DNA from: an uncultured Eubacteriales bacterium
Lineage (GTDB): Bacteria; Bacillota; Clostridia; Monoglobales; Monoglobaceae
DNA length: 12,766 nt
Direction of reading: 5' to 3'
NCBI GenBank assembly: GCA_900550775.1
Contig: URTH01000038.1
Coordinates: forward strand, 1-12,766
Of this stretch, positions 6,772-12,766 are shown one piece after another. The translations under genes were made by a program, and so were the position numbers. The notes below the pieces were generated by a model. That model made no database searches. It was not told the origin of the DNA and worked only from the letters and a program-made list of their open reading frames with translations. Position 1 is the stretch's first letter, and every line of letters begins with the position of its first letter.

Positions 6772-6981
6772 TTATCGATTGATAAGGAGCGACATACCCC
6801 AAGTGAAGAGCATATCCAGCCCCCAGATTACCAGACCGACAATCAGCACATAGATGATGACGATCAGCGTATTCTGTCTGATTTTTGAAAAGGTCGGCCA
6901 GACTACCTTTTTCAGCTCTGACTTAACCTCTTTAAAGTAATTCGCAATTCTTGCGAAAAAGTTCGACTTTGCCTGTTCCAT
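6772..6981 (-). CDS. secE: Preprotein translocase subunit SecE
   Basis: 69-aa single-pass membrane subunit of the SecYEG translocon, in the short Gram-positive form with one transmembrane helix. The conserved amphipathic helix FKEVKSELKKVVWPT is at residues 16-30, and the transmembrane helix is about 39-60. The start is the ATG at 6981 with AAGGAG 8-9 nt upstream; the GTG at 6990 overlaps that site and is rejected. It lies 27 nt after rpmG and 33 nt before nusG, the standard order in Bacillota. Confidence 0.97.
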   Translation of the reverse strand: MEQAKSNFFARIANYFKEVKSELKKVVWPTFSKIRQNTLIVIIYVLIVGLVIWGLDMLFTWGMSLLINR

Positions 6982-7008
6982 CTTATACACTCCTTCTTGA
7001 CCTTCGTC

Positions 7009-7158
7009 TTATTTGGTCTCCTTGTGCAGGGTGTGCTTTCTGCAGAATTTGCAGTACTTGTTCATCTCAAGTCTGTCCGGGCAGTTCTGCTTATTCTTAG
7101 TGGTGTCGTAATTTCTCTGCTTACATTCTGTGCAGGCCAGTGTAATCTTGGTTTGCAT
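7009..7158 (-). CDS. rpmG: 50S ribosomal protein L33, zinc-ribbon (C+) form
   Basis: 49-aa small ribosomal protein near the E site of the 50S subunit. It starts [17 protein letters not shown] and ends KHTLHKETK. Four cysteines in two CxxC pairs (Cys9/Cys12 and Cys36/Cys39) would bind zinc, so this is the zinc-containing form. Many bacteria also keep a cysteine-free copy for zinc starvation; none is in this window. The start is the ATG at 7158, preceded by GAGGTG six nt upstream. It is the first gene of the operon, 27 nt before secE, with the operon promoter about 105 nt upstream. It is well supported by family identity and operon position despite its short length. Confidence 0.97.
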   Translation of the reverse strand: MQTKITLACTECKQRNYDTTKNKQNCPDRLEMNKYCKFCRKHTLHKETK

Positions 7159-7240
7159 TTTTTTCACCTCGTTTGTCCAATTTCAAAAAAACCCATCCGA
7201 CGCGCGGAATTGCGGAAATTTTGTTCACAACACAAATAAA

Positions 7241-7257
7241 ACCCCTTTTTCAGAGGT
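7241..7257 (-). other. Possible 5'-terminal hairpin of the rpmG operon mRNA
   Basis: In minus-strand RNA, ACCUCU (7257-7252) can pair with AGGGGU (7246-7241), one pair being G-U, around GAAAA and before UUUUAUUU. The predicted transcription start is close to 7257, so the mRNA would begin with this hairpin. The rest of the 7159-7240 leader shows only a weak TCCG/CGGA hairpin before a run of seven T. Confidence 0.35.
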
Positions 7258-7263
7258 AGAACC

Positions 7264-7292
7264 AGTTTATCACAAATCTTGGGGTTTGTCAA
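7264..7292 (-). promoter_or_regulatory. Promoter of the rpmG-secE-nusG-rplKAJL operon
   Basis: On the minus strand, a perfect -35 TTGACA (7292-7287), 17-nt spacer and -10 TAAACT (7269-7264) form a strong sigma-A-type promoter, with an A/T-rich tract upstream (7293-7320) that may act as an UP element. The predicted start is near 7257. This is the only good promoter seen for the seven-gene operon. Confidence 0.88.
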
Positions 7293-7365
7293 TGTTTTTT
7301 TCGTAACTTTTCAATTTTTTTCGCACGGCACCAAATCTGGCGGTCTGAGATTCCGCACGCCACAA

Positions 7366-7387
7366 GATACGGAAATTGTACCGTATC
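7366..7387 (+). promoter_or_regulatory. Inverted repeat upstream of the ykvI-like gene
   Basis: GATACGG (7366-7372) and CCGTATC (7381-7387) are perfect 7-bp arms around 8 nt. GATACGG recurs at 7457-7463, overlapping the Shine-Dalgarno site of the next gene. It could be a DNA operator or an RNA hairpin with an alternative pairing. I found no convincing promoter for the downstream gene, so whether it is transcribed is unknown. The remaining 7393-7475 stretch shows nothing else. Confidence 0.45.
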
Positions 7388-7475
7388 GCGCGTCGGGTTT
7401 TGGAATGATTTTGAAAAAAACTTCATAAGCATTAAGGAAAGCGGACATAAACAGGTGATACGGAGGTGCGCGGAA

Positions 7476-8495
7476 ATGAAACAGGGGCTTTATCTTGCAT
7501 TTGTTTATATCGGACTGGTGATCGGTGCCGGCTTTGCCTCCGGCCGTGAGATCATGGAATATTTCAATATTCCCTCCGGCCGGGATCACAGCGGCATTGT
7601 GCTTGCCACGTTTTTGCTGATTGTAATATGCTATATGATTCTGCGGCGCGCTTATCTCTCGGATTTATCGACCTGTGACGAGTATTTGCACGCCGTGGCA
7701 GGACGGGCGGCGCGGCCGATCAAACTGCTGATGCAGCTTTACCTTTTCTGCGGTTTTTTCACCATGCTTTCCGGCAGCGGTGCGCTGCTTTCCCAGAGCC
7801 TGATGCTGCCCTCGGTGCTCGGTAATTTTTTGCTTGCGTTCATCTGCTTTTTGGTGCTTGTTTTTGATCTGCGCGGCGTGGTGACGGTAAACCTTGTCCT
7901 GGTTCCCTGCATGATCTTCGGCATTATTTATATTTGTCTCTGCACGGCTGTCTTTGGCGCAAAAGAGGCGTTTTCATTCCACAGTCTGACGCGCGGCATG
8001 CTGACCTCGGCAATTTGTTATGTCAGCTATAACACAATTTCGGCGCCGTCCGTGCTGGTTCCGCTGCAAAAGGGAATCACCGTGCGCGGTATTCGGATTG
8101 CGGCGGTCGGCGGCGGCTTTGTGCTGGGGCTTTTGATTCTTTGTATCTGGCTGAGTCAGTCGCTCTGTTTTGACGCACTTTGGGACAGTCCGCTCCCCAT
8201 GCTAAAGCTTGCCGCCATGGCCGGGCGTCGGCAAAAGCAGCTGTATGCGCTGGTGCTCTTTATGGCAATCTGCACGACGGCGGTCTCGCAGGGGTTTGGC
8301 ATTCTGTCCGGGTTTCACTTAACGACGCGGCGGCAAAAGGCTTATGGCGCCGGCGTGCTCTGCCTTTTGGCGCTGCCGTTTTCGCTGGTCGGATTTTCCG
8401 ATCTGGTGGCGCAGATTTACTCCTTTTTCGGCGTGGCGGGACTGGTTCTTACCATAGTGATCACCATTGATTTTATCCGGGGTCGGGAATCATGA
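7476..8495 (+). CDS. YkvI-like integral membrane protein (APC-superfamily-like transporter)
   Basis: 339-aa hydrophobic protein with about ten predicted transmembrane segments and almost no soluble part, resembling the uncharacterised YkvI family (COG3949), distantly like amino-acid/cation symporters. The first helix carries VIGAGFASGREIMEYF (residues 15-30); the glycine-rich break in the first helix is a typical substrate/ion-binding feature in LeuT-fold proteins. Later helices include VSYNTISAPSVLVPL and TAVSQGFGILSGF, and the last is FFGVAGLVLTIVITIDFI. The start is ATG 7476 with GGAGG (7462-7466) 9 nt upstream; GTG 7455 in the same frame has no site. It is divergent from the ribosomal operon and followed by the SLH gene, which has its own promoter. 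Substrate unknown; family assignment from recognised motifs only. Confidence 0.75.
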   Translation: MKQGLYLAFVYIGLVIGAGFASGREIMEYFNIPSGRDHSGIVLATFLLIVICYMILRRAYLSDLSTCDEYLHAVAGRAARPIKLLMQLYLFCGFFTMLSGSGALLSQSLMLPSVLGNFLLAFICFLVLVFDLRGVVTVNLVLVPCMIFGIIYICLCTAVFGAKEAFSFHSLTRGMLTSAICYVSYNTISAPSVLVPLQKGITVRGIRIAAVGGGFVLGLLILCIWLSQSLCFDALWDSPLPMLKLAAMAGRRQKQLYALVLFMAICTTAVSQGFGILSGFHLTTRRQKAYGAGVLCLLALPFSLVGFSDLVAQIYSFFGVAGLVLTIVITIDFIRGRES

Positions 8496-8575
8496 TCAAA
8501 CGCCGAAAACGGCGTGAAACGGAGGCGTCAATACATACACACCGCAGCCGGATTCGGCATGTTACCGTTTTGTAA
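8492..8575 (+). CDS. Possible 27-aa basic small ORF overlapping the ykvI-like stop
   Basis: An ATG inside the ATGA overlap with the upstream stop opens a 27-codon frame ending TAA at 8573-8575. The peptide is strongly basic at its start (MIKRRKRRETEAS) and has no domain I recognise. The overlap is of the kind used for translational coupling, but the upstream GGGG-rich stretch is only a weak ribosome site. It contains the hairpin ACGCCG/CGGCGT (8500-8515). It may be chance. Confidence 0.2.
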   Translation: MIKRRKRRETEASIHTHRSRIRHVTVL

Positions 8576-8638
8576 TCTTTCTATAATCGTTTCGTAAGCA
8601 AAATAGTGCAAAATTGACAAAAAGCCCGGTTTCTGCCT

Positions 8639-8667
8639 TTGACAAAGGATTTTTGCTATGGTACAAT
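8639..8667 (+). promoter_or_regulatory. Strong promoter of the SLH protein gene
   Basis: Perfect -35 TTGACA (8639-8644), 17-nt spacer and -10 TACAAT (8662-8667) lie 43 nt before the start codon. TTGACAAA also occurs at 8614-8621, 25 nt earlier, without a matching -10 box. The predicted mRNA start near 8673 coincides with a GCAAAA/TTTTGC hairpin (8672-8691). Confidence 0.85.
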
Positions 8668-8709
8668 AGAGGCAAAAGGAATTATTTTTGCAGAATCGAG
8701 GGATGAAAC

Positions 8710-11412
8710 ATGAGCATGAAAAAATGGATTTCCGGCGCGGTTGTGACAGCCATGCTGGGAACAATGATGATTCCGGCGGCCGCAAAGGATTTCCCGGATA
8801 CAAACGGACACTGGGCGCAGGCGGCGATCGGAACGTGGAGCGATCGCGGCGTCTTAAACGGGGACGATCAGGGGAACTTCCGCCCCGGCGATTCGATCAC
8901 CCGTGCCGAGACGGCAACGGTGCTGGATAATCTGATCAGCTATGAAAAGCAGAGCGTCAAAGTGTTCTCGGACGTGAAAAAAGAGGATTGGTATGCCCTG
9001 GCGGTATCCCGCCTTTATGAGGCAGGCGTTATCACCGGGTATGAGGACGGCACCATCCGCCCGTCCAACGGCGTAACCCGTCAGGAGGCGGCCGTGATGA
9101 TCGGCAGAGCGCTGGGTCTTGACGTAAGCGGCGCGGATCAGTCCGTGCTGAATCAGTTCAGCGATCAGGGTTTGATTCAGACCTGGGCAAGACCGACCGT
9201 GGCGCTGATGTTGTCGCGCGGTTATATTCAGGGCAGTGACGGGGCTTTCCGACCGGAGGATCCGATCACCCGTGCGGAGCTTGTCACCATCTTAAATAAT
9301 ATGATTGCTATTTATGCGACTGAGGAAGGCGGCAGCGTTTCGGGCAGCTACGGCAACAAACTGGCCGTTGTAAAATCATCGACCACCTTTAACGGCGTAA
9401 CCCTGGGCGGTCTGGTAATCGGCCCGCAGGTTTCGGGCAAGGTGAACCTAAACAGCGGTACCCGGATTGACGGAAATCTGTATAATCTGTCCTCCAATGT
9501 TACGCTGAACACGGCGGGCGCTACGGTAGATTCGATAACCAGCCCCAATGGAACGGTCAATAACGGTAGAAACAATTACGGCGGCGGCAGCGGCAGCGGA
9601 TCCGGCAGCGGTTTCGGCGGCGGCAATGGCGGTAGCGGTCAGACGACAACCTATCGCGTGACCTTTATGGCAAACGGCGGTAACTTTGGCCTGGAGTCCT
9701 CCTATACCATCAGCTGCAGCCGTTCCAGCACGTATCGTGTCAACGCGCCCAATAATCCAACCAGAACGGGTTACACCTTTGTCGGCTGGTACTTTACCCA
9801 GACCGGCGCCAATGAACTGGATCCCGACCAGGCCGTAAATATGAGCGCGCTGGTTTCCGGCAACACTATTTTGTATGCAGGCTGGGATAAGATTTCCGGC
9901 AAATACGGCGATGTTCTTCCGGCAACCGGCAAGGACGTAGCCGGCACCGGAAAGTCCGCAACCGAGCTGATGACAAACGTCTTGCTGGACGGTACGAATA
10001 CCGCAGATCATTACCGTGCAACGGGCGCATTGAAATATGTGAACGATTATGAGGGCGCGCCGAGCCTGAGCAAGGAGGGCAACTTCCTGGCGTTGACCTA
10101 TACTCTGCCGTCCAGTTTGGAAACTCCGGCCAACGCGGTCGTAACCAGTACGTTCGGCGGTTCGGAGTCCGAGCAGGAGTATAAGAGCTTTACCAATAGC
10201 AACCGCAGCTTTACGCGCGTGTTCTATGTCACTGCGGCAACCAAGAAGAACGAGATTGTCTTTAGCGTAGATTTGACCGGCGAAGGCAAGCGGGACGATC
10301 TGCATGAGATTGTAATTGATATCACAAGACTGACGCTGGACGCAAATTCCGTGGTATCGGAAACGGTAACCAATGAAGAGGAGTTTGCGGCAGCGCTGGC
10401 AAAGGAAAAAGTCAACCAGGTTGTTGTGGACGGCACCGTAACGCTGAAGGATAACACGGTCTATGCAGCAGCCGGTGTGCGGAAAACGGTGGTGCTGAGC
10501 ACGCCGCTGCAGATTGCGGCAGGCGCTGCGGTTACCCTGAAGAATCTGGACTTTAAGACGGCAAAGGATCAGACGCCGGATAGCATTGTTGTGAACGAGA
10601 CGGCAGAACCGGCGCCGACCGAGGCACCGCCTGCGCCGAGTACATCACCGGCAGTGTCCGATGCGCCGGTGACGTCCAGTGCACCGGTAACGTCCAATGC
10701 GCCGGCAGCATCCGGCCAAAAGACTGTGCTTGCGGCAGAAAACAAAGCTGCGGCACTGATTGTGGAAGGCTGCAGCGTGCGCGGCACTTACCGAAAGGGT
10801 GCGATTGCATCCTTGCAGGTGAATGATCTGACTGTAAAGAACAGTATGTTCTACGGCAGCGAGGGCTGCGGCATTGAATTTGCCGATGTTGTCAATTCTG
10901 CGACGGTAGAGGGTAATACTTTTGACGGCTACAATGTAGCATTATCGTACGGATTGGTTGCGGTAAGCATGAAAAAGAATGCGTTTTTAGACAACGTGAC
11001 CGATGTGTCCTTGACGGACGTGTCCAACCGTTTGCCGGATCTTTCCGAGAACTATTATAAGGACGGCGCCGTTGTTGTGGGCGGTGCTGCAATCGTCAGC
11101 CCGGCCTACACCGATGAAAAGTGCACCAAGTTAGACAGCAAAATTGCGGAGGGTGCATACCTGTTTATTGATGACGGTGCGCCGGTAAACGCAGCAGGTA
11201 TCGACAAACTGGAACTGCCGACCGGCGGTACGATGACGGTTCGGGTGATTCCGATGGATGCGCGCAGCACGGAAGTTATTATCAACGACGAGGCGAAAGC
11301 CGCACCGGCGACCGTAATTTTGGATCGGAACATGACCTTAAAGATTCAAATCGGCAGCTTTGTGCATAACATCACCGTGATGGGGGAGACCCCGGCGGTA
11401 CCGCAGCCTTAG
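8710..11412 (+). CDS. Secreted SLH-domain surface protein with InlB-type repeat and beta-helix-like region
   Basis: 900-aa cell-surface protein. Residues 1-25 are a Sec signal peptide (KKW, hydrophobic core, AAA before Lys26). Three SLH domains follow at about 26-76, 84-137 and 148-199; they bind secondary cell wall polymer. SLH1 and SLH3 carry the ITRAE motif, SLH2 has VTRQE. Residues 215-285 are Asn/Gly/Thr-rich, beta-helix-like (GTRIDGNLYNLSSNVTLNT). A Gly/Ser linker lies at 290-313, then a Listeria-Bacteroides/InlB-B type repeat at about 315-394 (GYTFVGWYF, TILYAGW). Residues 395-560 are an unrecognised domain. A second beta-helix-like part at 565-830 is interrupted by a Pro/Ser/Thr linker (633-671) with repeated APVTS units. 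The tail ends without LPXTG. Start ATG 8710 has GAGGG seven nt upstream; ATG 8716 is an alternative. Own promoter and terminator: monocistronic. No catalytic motif seen; adhesion or wall coating is the likely role. Confidence 0.9.
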   Translation: MSMKKWISGAVVTAMLGTMMIPAAAKDFPDTNGHWAQAAIGTWSDRGVLNGDDQGNFRPGDSITRAETATVLDNLISYEKQSVKVFSDVKKEDWYALAVSRLYEAGVITGYEDGTIRPSNGVTRQEAAVMIGRALGLDVSGADQSVLNQFSDQGLIQTWARPTVALMLSRGYIQGSDGAFRPEDPITRAELVTILNNMIAIYATEEGGSVSGSYGNKLAVVKSSTTFNGVTLGGLVIGPQVSGKVNLNSGTRIDGNLYNLSSNVTLNTAGATVDSITSPNGTVNNGRNNYGGGSGSGSGSGFGGGNGGSGQTTTYRVTFMANGGNFGLESSYTISCSRSSTYRVNAPNNPTRTGYTFVGWYFTQTGANELDPDQAVNMSALVSGNTILYAGWDKISGKYGDVLPATGKDVAGTGKSATELMTNVLLDGTNTADHYRATGALKYVNDYEGAPSLSKEGNFLALTYTLPSSLETPANAVVTSTFGGSESEQEYKSFTNSNRSFTRVFYVTAATKKNEIVFSVDLTGEGKRDDLHEIVIDITRLTLDANSVVSETVTNEEEFAAALAKEKVNQVVVDGTVTLKDNTVYAAAGVRKTVVLSTPLQIAAGAAVTLKNLDFKTAKDQTPDSIVVNETAEPAPTEAPPAPSTSPAVSDAPVTSSAPVTSNAPAASGQKTVLAAENKAAALIVEGCSVRGTYRKGAIASLQVNDLTVKNSMFYGSEGCGIEFADVVNSATVEGNTFDGYNVALSYGLVAVSMKKNAFLDNVTDVSLTDVSNRLPDLSENYYKDGAVVVGGAAIVSPAYTDEKCTKLDSKIAEGAYLFIDDGAPVNAAGIDKLELPTGGTMTVRVIPMDARSTEVIINDEAKAAPATVILDRNMTLKIQIGSFVHNITVMGETPAVPQP

Positions 11413-11451
11413 GTATATGAGGCCTGTGGCCCTAAAACCAATGAGAGAAAG

Positions 11452-11490
11452 AAAAAGCTCAGCCCGGCATCTGCCGGACTGAGCTTTTTT
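11452..11490. terminator. Two-way terminator between the SLH gene and the cupin gene
   Basis: A long stem pairs AAAAAGCTCAG (11452-11462) with CTGAGCTTTTT (11479-11489), then after one C/A mismatch CCGGC (11464-11468) with GCCGG (11473-11477), loop ATCT. TTTTTTG follows on the plus strand and CTTTTTCTTTCTC on the minus strand. It ends the SLH mRNA and probably also the cupin mRNA, whose stop is at 11548. Confidence 0.93.
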
Positions 11491-11547
11491 GTTTGCGCAA
11501 CCCAAAACCAATTACACTGTTTCGGTAAAACGGTTTGTGATGCCGGT

Positions 11548-11880
11548 TTAAAATACCACAACCAAGAGCATTTTAAAATCCTCCGCGCCCATTACGGCGT
11601 GCGGATGCTTTGCCGGCATGACGATGGATTCTCCTTCGGTCAAAAAATATTCAGTGCCGTCAATAGTGATTTTTCCTTTTCCGTCAAGACAGGTCACAAA
11701 TGCGTCGCCGCCCGACTCGTGGGTGCTGATCTCCTCGCCTTTTGAGAACGCAAACAGTGTAATGCTTACCGCGTCATTCTGCACAAGGGTCTTGCTCACA
11801 ATCTGGCCCTCCTGATACGAAACGGCGTCTTTTAACGTTAAAACCTCTGATTTGCGGATGTTTTTCATAATCTCCTGCAT
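11548..11880 (-). CDS. Small single-domain cupin protein
   Basis: 110-aa cytoplasmic beta-barrel protein of the cupin superfamily, a single conserved barrel with no extra domain. The first cupin motif is present in altered form, ISTHESGGDAFVTCLDGKG (residues 51-69), with His54 and Glu55 in place of the usual HxH; the second has MPAKHPHAV (88-96) with His92 and His94. A metal site made from some of these is possible but not certain. The start is ATG 11880 with AGGAG seven nt upstream; the frame extends to 11922 and a second ATG at codon 5 is also usable. Function unknown; similar small cupins are often annotated only by fold. It is divergent from the membrane sensor-like gene at 12110 and convergent with the SLH gene. 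Confidence 0.88.
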   Translation of the reverse strand: MQEIMKNIRKSEVLTLKDAVSYQEGQIVSKTLVQNDAVSITLFAFSKGEEISTHESGGDAFVTCLDGKGKITIDGTEYFLTEGESIVMPAKHPHAVMGAEDFKMLLVVVF

Positions 11881-11935
11881 GGTATCGCTCCTCTCAAATG
11901 TATGATTTACTGATTTTATCATTTATTATACCACG

Positions 11936-11964
11936 ATTATACCATATTATAGGAAAAATCCCAA
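11936..11964 (-). promoter_or_regulatory. Promoter of the cupin gene
   Basis: On the minus strand, TTGGGA (11964-11959) and TATAAT (11941-11936) are 17 nt apart. Two further perfect TATAAT hexamers lie at 11951-11946 and 11930-11925, without good -35 partners, so alternative starts are possible. Confidence 0.65.
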
Positions 11965-12002
11965 GAGATTTCCGGCAACAAAACCTAATTTTTTAAAAAG
12001 AA

Positions 12003-12031
12003 TTGCATTTTGGCACATTTTGTAATATAAT
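12003..12031 (+). promoter_or_regulatory. Promoter of the membrane protein gene at 12110
   Basis: TTGCAT (12003-12008), a 17-nt spacer and a perfect TATAAT (12026-12031) form a good sigma-A-type promoter. The predicted leader is about 72 nt and holds only a tiny CGC/GCG hairpin near 12058-12067. Confidence 0.75.
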
Positions 12032-12109
12032 GGCAGTGGGGAAAATTGGTATCTGCACGCAAATGCGAGGTATTTTGTTTTGATGCCATAGTATTTTTGG
12101 GAGGGTATT

Positions 12110-12766
12110 ATGAAAAAATATGAGGAAAAGCCCGGCGTCAAGCAGGACTTATTTTGTTGGGTTTCCGATGCGGCTTTTGCAAGATTTCAAAGCTTTTGCC
12201 GTAACGTTCTTGGAACAGAGGTGGACGAACTGCCGTCGGAACAGAGTATCTTTATGAGGCAAAGCCTCTCCATTGTTTTTTTCGCTACAATTTTATTTTT
12301 GCTGACAAACGGTTTGTATCTTGTCAAAAACATTGTGTGTGATACCATGATTGTGATTGACATGATACCGCTTTACATGATGGTTACAGCCTCTCTCGCG
12401 ATGCTGATTTTCTTAATATTTCAAAAAAACTACGGTTCTTCGCTGTCAAGATTTGTTTTGCTTGCATTCTATACGGTGGTGATTGCAAGCGTTACCGTTT
12501 TTATGGTTTCCTGTAATTTTCACAAAATCGGTCTTTCGATTTCCATGTGCTATCTCTTTGTTATCATGATTGCGCCGACGTACCGCTTGTTTGATACCGT
12601 TGTCATATGCATTTTGATATTGGTCAGCTGGTGGCTGCCCGGCAAGCTCCCTTATGCGGAAAACTATAATTTGTTTAAGCATTTTTTGCTGCGTTTTTCC
12701 ATTGTTGCCGGATTTATTGCGGTTCGTTCGGTCTTTCTCCGCCAATCCTCCAATGAGAGATATATT
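12110..12766 (+). CDS. Multi-pass membrane protein, probably a sensor, cut by the window end
   Basis: 219 codons are open to the window edge with no stop. The start is ATG 12110, with GGGAGGG ending five nt upstream (GGAGG 12100-12104) and a promoter further up. A soluble, charged N-terminus of about 50 residues (MKKYEEKPGVKQD onward) is followed by six predicted transmembrane segments, near residues 52-72, 84-105, 114-135, 142-160, 162-177 and 190-209. The visible part ends in a polar stretch, RQSSNERYI, that looks like the start of a linker helix. Six-helix N-terminal modules of this size commonly precede GGDEF or histidine-kinase output domains in clostridia, and I infer one of these here, a diguanylate cyclase being my first guess. 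No output motif is visible. It is divergent from the cupin gene. Confidence 0.75.
   Translation, partial: MKKYEEKPGVKQDLFCWVSDAAFARFQSFCRNVLGTEVDELPSEQSIFMRQSLSIVFFATILFLLTNGLYLVKNIVCDTMIVIDMIPLYMMVTASLAMLIFLIFQKNYGSSLSRFVLLAFYTVVIASVTVFMVSCNFHKIGLSISMCYLFVIMIAPTYRLFDTVVICILILVSWWLPGKLPYAENYNLFKHFLLRFSIVAGFIAVRSVFLRQSSNERYI

Noticed and set aside
5225..6888. Long plus-strand frames opposite rplA, rplK and nusG
   Set aside because: They run antisense through highly conserved genes and give unrecognisable proteins.
8500..8515. Terminator after the ykvI-like gene
   Set aside because: The ACGCCG/CGGCGT hairpin has no U-tract after it (GAAACGG follows).
9583..9640. Tandem DNA repeat or CRISPR-like array in the SLH gene
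   Set aside because: The repetition comes from GGC/AGC codons for a Gly/Ser linker, with no regular repeat-spacer pattern.
9448..10305. 285-residue minus-strand frame inside the SLH gene
   Set aside because: Antisense to a clear coding frame, with no ribosome site recognised and Ala-rich translation that mirrors Gly/Ser codons of the SLH protein.
1..12766. Mobile element, phage, CRISPR, tRNA or defence system
   Set aside because: I found no transposase, integrase, attachment-site pair, repeat array, tRNA-like fold or defence-family gene; all genes fit a normal chromosomal layout.

Overview
The window looks like chromosomal DNA of a low-to-mid GC Gram-positive anaerobe of the Bacillota, most likely a clostridium. 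The evidence is the gene order rpmG-secE-nusG-rplK-rplA-rplJ-rplL with an L10 leader and attenuator, strong GGAGG Shine-Dalgarno sites, several TTG starts, a large secreted SLH-domain surface protein, and a YkvI-type membrane protein. I cannot name the genus from sequence alone.

Layout. Bases 1-1644 hold the 3' nine-tenths of typA/bipA (+). A strong two-way terminator separates it from a convergent histidine-phosphatase gene (-, 1712-2434). A DMT/EamA-type transporter (+, 2612-3493) follows and converges, through a second two-way terminator, on the large minus-strand ribosomal/transcription operon (7158 down to 3564). That operon runs rpmG, secE, nusG, rplK, rplA, rplJ, rplL from a near-consensus promoter at 7264-7292. 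It contains two structured intergenic RNAs: a 182-nt nusG-rplK leader and the L10 leader with its attenuator ahead of rplJ. Divergent from the operon is a YkvI-like membrane protein (+, 7476-8495). Next comes a 900-aa SLH-anchored surface protein with its own strong promoter (+, 8710-11412), ended by a third two-way terminator shared with a convergent small cupin (-, 11548-11880). The last gene (+, 12110 to the edge) starts divergently from the cupin and is a multi-pass membrane protein cut by the window end; its output domain, if any, lies outside.

How the genes work together. The operon supplies the L7/L12 stalk, its L10 and L11 base, the L1 stalk, L33, the SecE translocon subunit and the elongation factor NusG. 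Its likely control is one strong promoter plus autogenous control at the L10 leader. TypA is a ribosome-binding GTPase but is transcribed separately. The remaining genes (phosphatase, transporter, YkvI-like, SLH protein, cupin, sensor-like protein) each appear to be single units with no shared pathway visible.

I see no mobile element, CRISPR array, tRNA, rRNA or phage gene. The observations most worth checking are RNA-level: a hairpin between the nusG Shine-Dalgarno site and its start, a three-way-junction-like leader ahead of rplK, and a repeated heptamer able to form two exclusive pairings upstream of the ykvI-like start. I do not see convincing evidence for an undescribed multi-gene system.
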